From Patescibacteria group bacterium (GTDB lineage Bacteria; Patescibacteriota; Microgenomatia; PFEM01; JAHIFH01): a stretch of 5,971 nucleotides of DNA. Below are positions 1-5,971 of this stretch, in pieces. The translations under genes were made by a program, and so were the position numbers. The stretch is taken from NCBI GenBank assembly GCA_018900995.1, contig JAHIFH010000056.1, positions 1-5,971 on the forward strand, read 5' to 3'. Within the stretch, counting starts at the first letter, position 1. Each line of letters starts with the position of its first letter. Below the pieces are notes generated by a model. That model had not been told where the DNA came from and made no database searches. It saw nothing but the letters and a program-made list of their open reading frames with translations.

Positions 1-185
1 AAATACAGAACGTAAAAATATCCAGGAGTGTAATTAGTCCAAACTTCTTCTGAATAAAAATTTCCCCATGGTAGGCTTACCAGTCTATCCGCCCAACCAA
101 ACCATGCTCCCATATCAAAATTTACGCCAGGCAAAAAAGACAGAATGAACCTCAGACAAAAAACAGCAATTAAGTTGACTAACAT
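1..185 (-). CDS. GT-C-type membrane glycosyltransferase, N-terminal part (cut by window start)
   Basis: This gene reads leftward from an ATG at 185-183 and runs off the window, leaving about 61 codons. The visible protein opens with a hydrophobic segment (residues 2-20), then a loop holding D24, W28, W31 and D33, then N51-Y52-T53-P54-G55-Y56. An acidic residue just after the first membrane helix, followed by an aromatic Y-x-P-G-Y motif, is typical of the first extracytoplasmic loop of GT-C glycosyltransferases (GT39, GT83 and GT87-like), which use polyprenyl-phosphate sugars at the outer face of the membrane. The start is well set: its A is the last base of the upstream gene's TAA stop (TAATG), which suggests translational coupling. 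It is probably a distant relative of the gene just upstream. The exact family and sugar cannot be told from this fragment. Confidence 0.72.
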   Translation of the reverse strand, partial: MLVNLIAVFCLRFILSFLPGVNFDMGAWFGWADRLVSLPWGNFYSEEVWTNYTPGYFYVLY

Positions 186-1432
186 TACTTAAAACCTTTT
201 TTTGGTAAAAATTCGTAACCACTAACAATCAGTAACACCAGAACTAAAAAATTCCTTAAGAAAAGAAAATAGACAACCGGCGTAAAAAACTTGCTACTTT
301 CGCGAAAACTACTAATTAAGTCAGTATATAAAATCGGATAAATATATTGGGTCAACAAGGCAGTTATTAAGACAACAACTAAAACTAAAAGAAAACTACT
401 TTTCTGTCTTCTTTTCTCACCCACCTCTAAAATAGGAACTAAACTAAAGGCCCAAAATAAATATTGAGGGTTCATATTTTTAGAAAAGATTAAGAAAAAG
501 AGAAAGATTAGAAAAATCACTGATGTCTTGAATTCTTTGTATAATCTTTTTGAATAAAAGACAAAAATATAAACTAAAAAAACAATGGCCACCGGTAAAA
601 TATTGAAAAAGTTTAAATCAACTGGCAGAAAATCAATATCAATCCCCCAAACTCCATAAGCACCAAATATAGCAGGAAGTCGATGATAATAGTTTTTGAA
701 CGAAAGCAAAATAACTGAGGTGATTGGGCTTTCTAATCCTAAGGGTTTTAAGGCATGAAACCTAAAACTGCCAGATAATTCCTTTATGGAACCGCCGATT
801 AGAAAATAACTGCCAACAACTATTCCAAGTCCCAAGAAAAAATAACCAAGTGAGTTAAGAAGTTTCTTATATTGCTTTTTTTTGAAAAAAATAATTAGGT
901 AGTATGGCAAGATAAGAACTGGGTAAATTTTGATGGTCGTGGCTATTCCTAAAAATAAGGAAGACCAAGATATCTTTTCCTTTTTGAAAAAATAGATTGA
1001 CAATAAAACCAATAAAGAAACAGCCAGCTCAAATCGGAAAAGCAAAATCGGTCCAGTGAAAAGCAGGATTAACAAGAAAATTAGAATCCCAAAATAGCCA
1101 CTGATTTTTTTATAAATAAAAATGTGGGCTAACAAAAAAATAAAGCCTAGCAAAAAGAAAGCCTGGGTATAAATCTCAAGGCTTTTTTCAATTAACAAAA
1201 CTGGTGAGGGAATAAAAAAATAGAACAGAGCTCCTGGTAAATGCTCGTTGCCAACAAGATTTGAAAGAGTTCGATAAGTAAAAAAATGTTTTGCTCTTTC
1301 AAAATAAAACCAAACATCAACAATCAAATGATTATGCCATAGAGGAATTGTTGCTTGGAGAAAAATAATAATAAAAACAACGAAGGTCAAAAAGCAGAGA
1401 TTTATTTTATTCAGAGTCAACCAATTTTTCAT
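185..1432 (-). CDS. Polytopic GT-C glycosyltransferase, GT87/DUF2029-like
   Basis: This 415-residue protein is almost entirely hydrophobic, with about ten membrane segments (roughly 11-30, 90-107, 113-132, 136-149, 158-182, 195-213, 275-294, 303-317, 345-367, 383-404). Motifs match GT87/DUF2029 mannosyltransferase-like proteins: an acidic first loop (D39, W41, Y43, E45), E63-H64-L65-P66-G67 before the next helix, R133-F134-E135, K168-I-Y170-P171 near the start of a helix, F223-R224-F-H226 with E234-S235, and N321-P322-Q323-Y324. Such enzymes move a sugar from polyprenyl phosphate onto a lipid or glycan at the outer membrane face. The donor and acceptor here are unknown. It follows the LCP gene with an 8-base gap and overlaps the next gene by one base, so the three probably form one operon. 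Only a weak GAG-like Shine-Dalgarno sequence precedes the start. Family assignment is fairly sure, substrate is not. Confidence 0.8.
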   Translation of the reverse strand: MKNWLTLNKINLCFLTFVVFIIIFLQATIPLWHNHLIVDVWFYFERAKHFFTYRTLSNLVGNEHLPGALFYFFIPSPVLLIEKSLEIYTQAFFLLGFIFLLAHIFIYKKISGYFGILIFLLILLFTGPILLFRFELAVSLLVLLSIYFFKKEKISWSSLFLGIATTIKIYPVLILPYYLIIFFKKKQYKKLLNSLGYFFLGLGIVVGSYFLIGGSIKELSGSFRFHALKPLGLESPITSVILLSFKNYYHRLPAIFGAYGVWGIDIDFLPVDLNFFNILPVAIVFLVYIFVFYSKRLYKEFKTSVIFLIFLFFLIFSKNMNPQYLFWAFSLVPILEVGEKRRQKSSFLLVLVVVLITALLTQYIYPILYTDLISSFRESSKFFTPVVYFLFLRNFLVLVLLIVSGYEFLPKKGFK

Positions 1433-1440
1433 TAAAATTC

Positions 1441-2544
1441 TCAGCTTTGACTAAGTAAATCTTTAATGTACTCTTGTATTTCTTGCCAATTACCTGTTCG
1501 AGGAATTAATACCCAGTGAGTATCATATTTTTCTGGATCCGGCGGGGGATTAATTAAATAACCTTCTTCACTCTCAGCGCCGCCATTAAGAACTTCTGCT
1601 CTTAAATCACCAGAGCGCATTTTCAGTAAAAGTTTTGCCATCCCGCCCAAGTCTTTTTGGGGAATATCGCTTTCAAAATTCTGCTGGAGCGCTTTAATTA
1701 ATTGAACTGCCTTAAAGGGATTAGCTAAAACTTTAAAAGAAAGGAATTTGTTTTTAATGGCAGCCATTAATCGCTGCTGGCGACGACTACGGGCATAATC
1801 TGTTCCCTCTTCACCCTCGGCGTAACGACTTCTGACATATTTTAAAGCTCTTTCACCATCCATCAATTGCTCACCGGCATCAAAATGAAGATATTCATAG
1901 CGACAACGATACTCTGGGTCACCGCCACACTCATCATTTTCTTTTCCTGGAATGGGATAACGATAATCATCAAAACTATTTTCAACATCAACCATTACCC
2001 CTCCTAAAATATCAACAATTTGTTCAAGGCCACCAAAATTTATCACCAAGCCATAGTCCACCGGCTGGTCAAGAATTTCGGCGACCGCTGCTTCAGCCAA
2101 AACCAGTCCTCCGCCCGACTTCTTCTGATTGCCATAATGATAAGCCGTATTTAACTTCGCTCTCATTGAAGCCAGCCAAATATCTCGAGGTAAAGATAAG
2201 AGTAAAGTATTGCCAGCTTGAGGACTAACAGAAACAAAAATAATCGTGTCAGTCAAATCATCTCCAGCTCGCTCTTCGCCACTAATGCCCAAAATTAAAA
2301 GATTGACCCGCCCGTTTTCTCCTTGGAGATCTTCGGCTGATTGACTGATTAAAGAAATCCCTCCCGAGATAGTTCCTTTAATTATCCGTCCACCAGAAAT
2401 CAAAAAAGGTAAAAACGCTCTAAAAATCAGGACTAATAAAACAAAACCGGCGACGATTAAACCAATTCGGATTTGAGGAAAATAGCGAACAGTTAACCTT
2501 CTTAATTTTGATAGATATGTCTTTACCTGTTTTCTGCTTAACAT
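1441..2544 (-). CDS. LytR-CpsA-Psr (LCP) family cell wall glycopolymer ligase
   Basis: LCP proteins transfer lipid-linked glycopolymers such as teichoic acids or capsule onto peptidoglycan outside the membrane. This 367-residue protein has a basic cytoplasmic N-terminus (residues 1-26), one membrane anchor (about 27-50), a linker, and an extracytoplasmic LCP domain (about 79-270). Visible motifs are N81-LLILG, D95-D96-L97-T98-D99-T100, S118-L-P-R120-D121, the G181-G182-V region, and K235-Y-V-R238-S-R240 followed by an R/Q-rich stretch (252-258). The acidic and arginine residues fit the polyprenyl-pyrophosphate site, except that L97 stands where many LCP proteins have arginine. An insert around 195-219 carries C206 and C214, a possible disulfide. 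About 100 residues after the domain are of unclear role. The start is fixed by an in-frame TAG at 2559-2557 with no other start codon between. It leads a probable operon with two GT-C genes. Confidence 0.93.
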   Translation of the reverse strand: MLSRKQVKTYLSKLRRLTVRYFPQIRIGLIVAGFVLLVLIFRAFLPFLISGGRIIKGTISGGISLISQSAEDLQGENGRVNLLILGISGEERAGDDLTDTIIFVSVSPQAGNTLLLSLPRDIWLASMRAKLNTAYHYGNQKKSGGGLVLAEAAVAEILDQPVDYGLVINFGGLEQIVDILGGVMVDVENSFDDYRYPIPGKENDECGGDPEYRCRYEYLHFDAGEQLMDGERALKYVRSRYAEGEEGTDYARSRRQQRLMAAIKNKFLSFKVLANPFKAVQLIKALQQNFESDIPQKDLGGMAKLLLKMRSGDLRAEVLNGGAESEEGYLINPPPDPEKYDTHWVLIPRTGNWQEIQEYIKDLLSQS

Positions 2545-2550
2545 GCTAAA

Positions 2551-4374
2551 ATGCCTCTAGTGTCTCAATCGAGCTCTATTTTAACTCAGCTCAACCCCGC
2601 TCAGCAAGAAGCGGTCACTTTCGGCGAAGGTCCGTTATTGATTTTGGCTGGCGCTGGTAGTGGCAAAACCCGAGCCCTCACTTACCGAGCCGCTTATTTG
2701 ATCCAAGAAAAGAAGATTTCTCCAGAAGATATCCTCTTATTAACTTTTACTAACAAAGCCTCCAATGAAATGAAGGAAAGAATCCAAAAACTATTGGGTC
2801 GCTCCAACCCTCATCTTCCTTTTGCCGGCACTTTCCATTCTTTTTGTGCCCGACTTTTACGAAATGAGGGAAAACATCTGGGCATTCCTCCAAACTACAG
2901 TATTTATGATGAATCAGATCAGCTGGAAACAATTAAATTAGCGATGATTAAAATTGATATTCCCACTAAAGAATATAAACCGGCTTCGATTCTTAATACG
3001 ATTTCTCAAGCCAAAAACGAGCTTATTTCCGCTATGGAATATCCCCAGTATGCTCAAGGTCATTTCCAAGAAGTGGTGGCACGGGTCTATTTAGCTTATC
3101 AGCGATTGCTTAAAGATTACCAAGCTTTAGATTTTGATGATTTGCTTTTTGCAACCGTTAGGCTTTTCCAAAAAGAAAAACCAGTTCTGAAAAAATACCA
3201 AAATCGTTTTCAATATGTTTTGATTGACGAATACCAAGACACTAACCAAGCCCAATATGTTTTGAGCCGCCAGTTAGCAGGCAAGTGGCGCAATCTTTGC
3301 GCCGTCGGCGATGCCGCCCAAGCGATTTACGCATTTAGAGGCGCTAACTACCGCAATTTAATGAGCCTCAAAAAAGACTTTCCTGATTTAACTATTATTA
3401 ATTTGGAACAAAACTACCGCTCCACCCAAAACATTCTTCAGGCAGCTAATGAGGTTATTAAGAAAAACACCCGCCATCCCATTCTTAAACTTTGGACAAA
3501 AAATGAAGCCGGAGAAAAGGTGGCAATTTTCGAGGCTGGTAATGAACTTGAAGAAGCCCAATATATTATTAACACTATTGTTAATCAGGGTGGTGACTAC
3601 AGCGATTATGTTGTTCTTTACCGAACTAATGCCCAATCCCGAGTAATTGAAGAAGCTTTTTTACACGCTGGCTTGCCTTATATTCTTGTTGGCGGGACAC
3701 GCTTCTATGAAAGAAAGGAAATTAAAGATTGTTTGGCTTATTTAAGGCTTTTAGCCAATCCCAAAGATATGGCTTCTTATAAAAGAACCAAAAAACTAGG
3801 TAAAAGGCGATTGAAAAAATTCATGGACTTTACCGAAGATTACGATGAATCGATTCATCGAAAAGAACTCACCACTTTGGAAATCCTGGACAAGGTTCTT
3901 AAAGCAACTGATTATTTAGACCTTTATGATAAAAAAGACGAAAAAGATTTAACAAGATTGGAAAACATTAAAGAATTACGCTCGGTGGCAACGGAATTTC
4001 CTCAAATTGAGAGTTTTTTAGAAAATGTTGCCCTGGTTCAGCAGGAATATTTACCCCAGCGTCCCATTAAAGACCAACCAAAAAATGCCGTTACTCTAAT
4101 GACGGCTCATGCTGCCAAAGGAACGGAGTTTCCAGTTGTTTTTATGGTGGGCATGGAAGAAGGTTTGTTTCCTCACTCCCGAAGCATGATGGATAAAGAA
4201 GAGCTAGAGGAAGAGCGTCGGCTTTGTTATGTGGGTATGACTAGAGCGAAAAACAAACTCCATTTAATCTACACCCGCAAGCGCCTTTATTTTGGCCAAC
4301 GCTCAATGAATCCCCCTTCGAGATTTTTAGCGGATATACCTCAAGATTTAGTCGAATCTTCCGTGTTAAAATAG
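2551..4374 (+). CDS. UvrD/PcrA/Rep-like superfamily 1 ATP-dependent DNA helicase, compact form
   Basis: This would be a 3'-5' DNA translocase/helicase acting in repair, replication restart or removal of proteins from DNA. All core motifs are present: Q motif (N15-P-A-Q18), Walker A (G34-A-G-S-G-K39-T40), Ia (T65-F-T-N-K-A), Ic-like T94-F-H-S-F, II (D226-E227-Y-Q-D230), III (V252-G-D-A-A-Q257-A-I-Y...R263-G), IV (Q287-N-Y-R290-S), V (T518-A-H520-A-A-K-G-T-E526-F) and VI (E554-E-R-R...Y560-V-G-M-T-R565). At 607 residues it is shorter than E. coli UvrD (720). Subdomain 2B between motifs IV and V is reduced, the usual N-x-P-x-R-G-I-G element is replaced by K414-K-L-G417, and the protein ends soon after the P588-P-S-R-F motif, without the C-terminal extension that carries the Tudor-like fold in PcrA/UvrD. 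An in-frame TAA at 2539-2541 rules out an earlier start. GTG at 2560 is an alternative. No clear Shine-Dalgarno is seen. Whether it is the UvrD/PcrA or Rep equivalent cannot be told. Confidence 0.94.
   Translation: MPLVSQSSSILTQLNPAQQEAVTFGEGPLLILAGAGSGKTRALTYRAAYLIQEKKISPEDILLLTFTNKASNEMKERIQKLLGRSNPHLPFAGTFHSFCARLLRNEGKHLGIPPNYSIYDESDQLETIKLAMIKIDIPTKEYKPASILNTISQAKNELISAMEYPQYAQGHFQEVVARVYLAYQRLLKDYQALDFDDLLFATVRLFQKEKPVLKKYQNRFQYVLIDEYQDTNQAQYVLSRQLAGKWRNLCAVGDAAQAIYAFRGANYRNLMSLKKDFPDLTIINLEQNYRSTQNILQAANEVIKKNTRHPILKLWTKNEAGEKVAIFEAGNELEEAQYIINTIVNQGGDYSDYVVLYRTNAQSRVIEEAFLHAGLPYILVGGTRFYERKEIKDCLAYLRLLANPKDMASYKRTKKLGKRRLKKFMDFTEDYDESIHRKELTTLEILDKVLKATDYLDLYDKKDEKDLTRLENIKELRSVATEFPQIESFLENVALVQQEYLPQRPIKDQPKNAVTLMTAHAAKGTEFPVVFMVGMEEGLFPHSRSMMDKEELEEERRLCYVGMTRAKNKLHLIYTRKRLYFGQRSMNPPSRFLADIPQDLVESSVLK
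2554..2558 (-). promoter_or_regulatory. Shine-Dalgarno-like site for the LCP gene, inside the helicase CDS
   Basis: On the minus strand this reads AGAGG, nine bases before the LCP ATG at 2544. It is one of the few ribosome-binding-like sites in the window. It lies within codons 2-3 of the divergent helicase gene, so the LCP leader must be antisense to the start of the helicase mRNA. The motif is short and could be chance. Confidence 0.4.
2578..2607 (-). promoter_or_regulatory. Weak candidate promoter for the LCP-glycosyltransferase operon
   Basis: On the minus strand a TAAAAT box (2583-2578, five of six matches to the -10 consensus) lies 18 bases downstream of TTGCTG (2607-2602, three of six matches to the -35 consensus). 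Transcription would start near 2570, leaving a short leader that contains the AGAGG site. It sits wholly inside the helicase coding sequence, as the 6-base divergent gap demands. The -35 match is poor, and such boxes arise often by chance in AT-rich DNA. Confidence 0.22.
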
Positions 4375-4379
4375 TAAAT

Positions 4380-5396
4380 ATGATTATTCGACCCGTTCTT
4401 GTTGAAGAAAAAGACCAATTTAACGCGGTAGTTAATCATCCCCTTCAATCATGGGAGTGGGGGGAGTTTCGGGAGAAAACAGGAATCAAGGTTGCCCGCC
4501 TCGGACTCTTTGATAAGAAAGTACTTAAAGCAGGCTATCAAATAACTATCCACCCCTTGCCAAAAATCCCTTACACTATCATCTATTTCCCTAAGGGTCC
4601 GATACCTGATAAGACCCTGGTTGATGCTTTAGTCAAACTTGGGCAGGAAGAAAGAGCTATTTTAGTCAAATTGGAACCCAATATTGTAGCTGATGAGAAA
4701 ACAAGTAAGCCTGAAGCCTGGAAAGATTTAGGCTTACAACCTGGTCAACCCCTGTTTACTAAACATACCTTCCACATTGACCTTACTAAAAATGATGATG
4801 AACTCTTAGCTGCAATGAAACCAAAAACCCGCTATAATCTTCGCCTATCTCAGCGCCATGGAGTAAAAGTGGCTGAAGATAATTCTCAGGAGGCTTTTGA
4901 AACCTACCTTAAGTTAATGATGGAAACTACAAAAAGACAAAGTTTTTACGCTCATACACCTGACTATCATCGTAAAATGTGGCAAATTCTTCAGCCAGCA
5001 GGTATTGCCCATTTATTAGTAGCGAAATATAAAAACAAGCCTTTAGTCACTTGGGTTTTGTTTACCTTGAATAAGGTTCTTTATTATCCTTATGGCGCTT
5101 CCACTCGAGAACACCAAGAGGTAATGCCCTCATACGCAATGATGTGGGAAGCAATTCAATTTGGGAAAAAACAGGGATGTAAATTATTTGACTTATGGGG
5201 AACGCCCGGTCCTGACCCTAGCCCGAAGGATCCTTGGTTCGGCTTTCATCGTTTCAAAGTTGGCTTCGGAGCACAATTAGTTGAATTTGTGGGGACTTAT
5301 GATTTAGTTATTAACTATAAGCTTTACCCTTTGTACAATCGGGCTAATAGCCTGCGCTGGAAATTACTTCGCCTAAAAGCTAAATTACCCTTCTGA
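4380..5396 (+). CDS. FemAB/FemX-like peptidoglycan bridge aminoacyltransferase
   Basis: FemABX proteins are cytoplasmic, with two GNAT-like domains, and add amino acids from aminoacyl-tRNA to the stem peptide of lipid-linked peptidoglycan precursors. This 338-residue protein has the family signatures: Q23-S-W-E-W-G28-E-F near the N-terminus, Y69-F-P-K-G-P at the end of a core strand, K147-P-K-T-R151-Y-N-L-R with following basic residues, Y235-Y-P-Y-G239-A-S, and a C-terminal F270-D-L-W-G274 leading into W286-F-G-F-H290-R-F-K-V-G-F-G. The length is usual for family members that lack the long coiled-coil arm of staphylococcal FemA, and I see no such arm. It starts five bases after the helicase stop and ends one base before a second FemAB-like gene, so the three are probably co-transcribed. 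No Shine-Dalgarno is visible. The residue added (Gly, Ala, Ser or other) cannot be read from sequence. Some relatives instead act in other amino acid transfer pathways. Confidence 0.9.
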   Translation: MIIRPVLVEEKDQFNAVVNHPLQSWEWGEFREKTGIKVARLGLFDKKVLKAGYQITIHPLPKIPYTIIYFPKGPIPDKTLVDALVKLGQEERAILVKLEPNIVADEKTSKPEAWKDLGLQPGQPLFTKHTFHIDLTKNDDELLAAMKPKTRYNLRLSQRHGVKVAEDNSQEAFETYLKLMMETTKRQSFYAHTPDYHRKMWQILQPAGIAHLLVAKYKNKPLVTWVLFTLNKVLYYPYGASTREHQEVMPSYAMMWEAIQFGKKQGCKLFDLWGTPGPDPSPKDPWFGFHRFKVGFGAQLVEFVGTYDLVINYKLYPLYNRANSLRWKLLRLKAKLPF

Positions 5397-5397
5397 A

Positions 5398-5971
5398 ATG
5401 GATTTGCGCCAATCAAAAGAGTTCGCCCAGCATATGAAGCTATCTGGTTGGATAGTGGAAAAAGCAGATGGTTGCTATGTTTATCTTCGAAAATTGCCCC
5501 TCTTGCCACCGTTAATAATGAAGGTCCAATATCCCAAACCCCCAATTCCTTTTACTCAAATTAAAAAATTAGCGAAAAAATACAAACCTCTTCAAATTCA
5601 AATCCAACCCTTAAAAATGGAGTCGGGTTTTGAAAAACATAGCTATAAATTAACTGGCGGCGGACATGTAACAAAGACTTTGCAAATTGATTTAACTCAA
5701 TCAGAAAAGAAAATCTTAGCTCAAATAAAAAAAGATACTCGATACGGCATTAGAAAAGCGGAAAAAGAAGCACTCCAAATAACTAAAGCGAATGATTTAG
5801 AAAAATTTCATCAAGCCTGGAAAAAATCAGTTAGCTGGCAAAGATATGTTCCCTCAATAAAAACTCTGAGTCGCCTTAAAAAAGTTTTTGGCAAAAAAGC
5901 GGTTTTTCTCTTGGCTTCTTCTCTTGGCGGGACAGTCATTCTTTTGACCGACAAAACTGCCTACTATTATT
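5398..5971 (+). CDS. Second FemAB-like aminoacyltransferase, N-terminal part (cut by window end)
   Basis: Translation from the ATG at 5398 gives 191 codons and runs off the window. The segment K111-K-D-T114-R115-Y116-G-I-R119-K-A lines up with K147-P-K-T-R-Y-N-L-R of the gene before it, and Q96-I-D-L matches its H132-I-D-L. What follows (about 130-191) resembles the start of the second GNAT-like domain and ends in Y189-Y-Y, probably matching Y235-Y-P-Y. The N-terminus is shorter: the Q-S-W-E-W-G-E-F motif is absent and the protein opens with D2-L-R-Q-S-K. An in-frame TAA at 5374-5376, with no start codon between it and the ATG, shows this is not a missed start. One base separates it from the previous stop (TGAAATG), which suggests coupled translation. 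It is very lysine-rich. It may add a different residue of the bridge, as in FemA/FemB or MurM/MurN pairs, but that is inference. Confidence 0.83.
   Translation, partial: MDLRQSKEFAQHMKLSGWIVEKADGCYVYLRKLPLLPPLIMKVQYPKPPIPFTQIKKLAKKYKPLQIQIQPLKMESGFEKHSYKLTGGGHVTKTLQIDLTQSEKKILAQIKKDTRYGIRKAEKEALQITKANDLEKFHQAWKKSVSWQRYVPSIKTLSRLKKVFGKKAVFLLASSLGGTVILLTDKTAYYY

Noticed and set aside
2493..2521. Possible helicase promoter (TTAACC with TATGTC; also TTGATA at 2508-2513)
   Set aside because: The -10 match is only three of six for the first pair, and TTGATA has no -10 box at a proper distance. A helicase promoter must exist, but I cannot place it.
2750..2932. 60-codon open frame on the minus strand
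   Set aside because: It lies entirely inside the helicase gene, opposite well-conserved motifs, and its translation resembles no known protein; it is a shadow frame.
3388..3636. 82-codon open frame on the minus strand
   Set aside because: It is fully antisense to conserved helicase sequence including motif IV; no separate coding signal is seen.
3449..3646. 65-codon open frame on the plus strand
   Set aside because: It is an out-of-frame reading of the helicase gene with no domain features.
3757..3900. Frameshift or deletion in the helicase as the cause of its shortened 2B region
   Set aside because: The frame stays open and protein-like throughout, and the D-L-T-R-L-E-N-I-K-E-L stretch and later motifs V and VI follow in the same frame.
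5324..5545. 73-codon open frame on the minus strand
   Set aside because: It spans the end of one FemAB-like gene and the start of the next, both strongly supported on the plus strand.
1..5971. Alternative genetic code with TGA reassigned (as in Gracilibacteria and Absconditabacteria)
   Set aside because: TGA ends the LCP gene and the first FemAB-like gene at sensible points, and no gene needs TGA read-through.
1..5971. CRISPR arrays, tRNA or rRNA genes, insertion sequences, defence systems
   Set aside because: No repeat arrays, transposase-like proteins or RNA gene signatures were seen, and coding sequence fills nearly all of the window.

Overview
The window is AT-rich, densely packed bacterial DNA with six protein-coding genes, two of them cut by the window edges. 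No RNA genes, mobile elements, CRISPR arrays or long intergenic gaps are visible. The longest non-coding stretch is 8 bases. TGA and TAG both act as stops, so the standard bacterial code applies. Several traits fit a candidate phyla radiation (Patescibacteria) genome, perhaps Microgenomates-like: very tight packing, weak or absent Shine-Dalgarno sites, a compact 607-residue UvrD/PcrA-like helicase, an LCP protein with a two-cysteine insert, and tandem FemAB-like genes. This placement is inferred from protein style and was not tested by a search.

Layout: two gene blocks run outward from one point near 2547. On the minus strand, reading leftward, are an LCP (LytR-CpsA-Psr) glycopolymer ligase (2544 to 1441), a polytopic GT-C glycosyltransferase of the GT87/DUF2029 type (1432 to 185), and the start of a second GT-C-like membrane protein (185 to beyond position 1) whose ATG overlaps the previous stop. 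On the plus strand are a UvrD/PcrA-like superfamily 1 helicase (2551-4374), a FemAB/FemX-like aminoacyl-tRNA-dependent transferase (4380-5396), and a second, divergent FemAB-like gene (5398 to beyond 5971).

Five of the six genes point to the cell envelope. The GT-C enzymes would use lipid-linked sugars at the outer face of the membrane, the LCP protein would attach a lipid-linked glycopolymer to peptidoglycan, and the FemAB-like proteins would add amino acids to peptidoglycan precursors. The helicase is a DNA repair/replication gene sharing the second operon.

The most unusual features are the 6-base gap between the two divergent start codons, which forces each gene's upstream signals into the other's coding sequence; a helicase lacking the usual 2B GIG element and C-terminal extension; and two adjacent, clearly different FemAB-like genes. 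I see no convincing evidence of a wholly new system.
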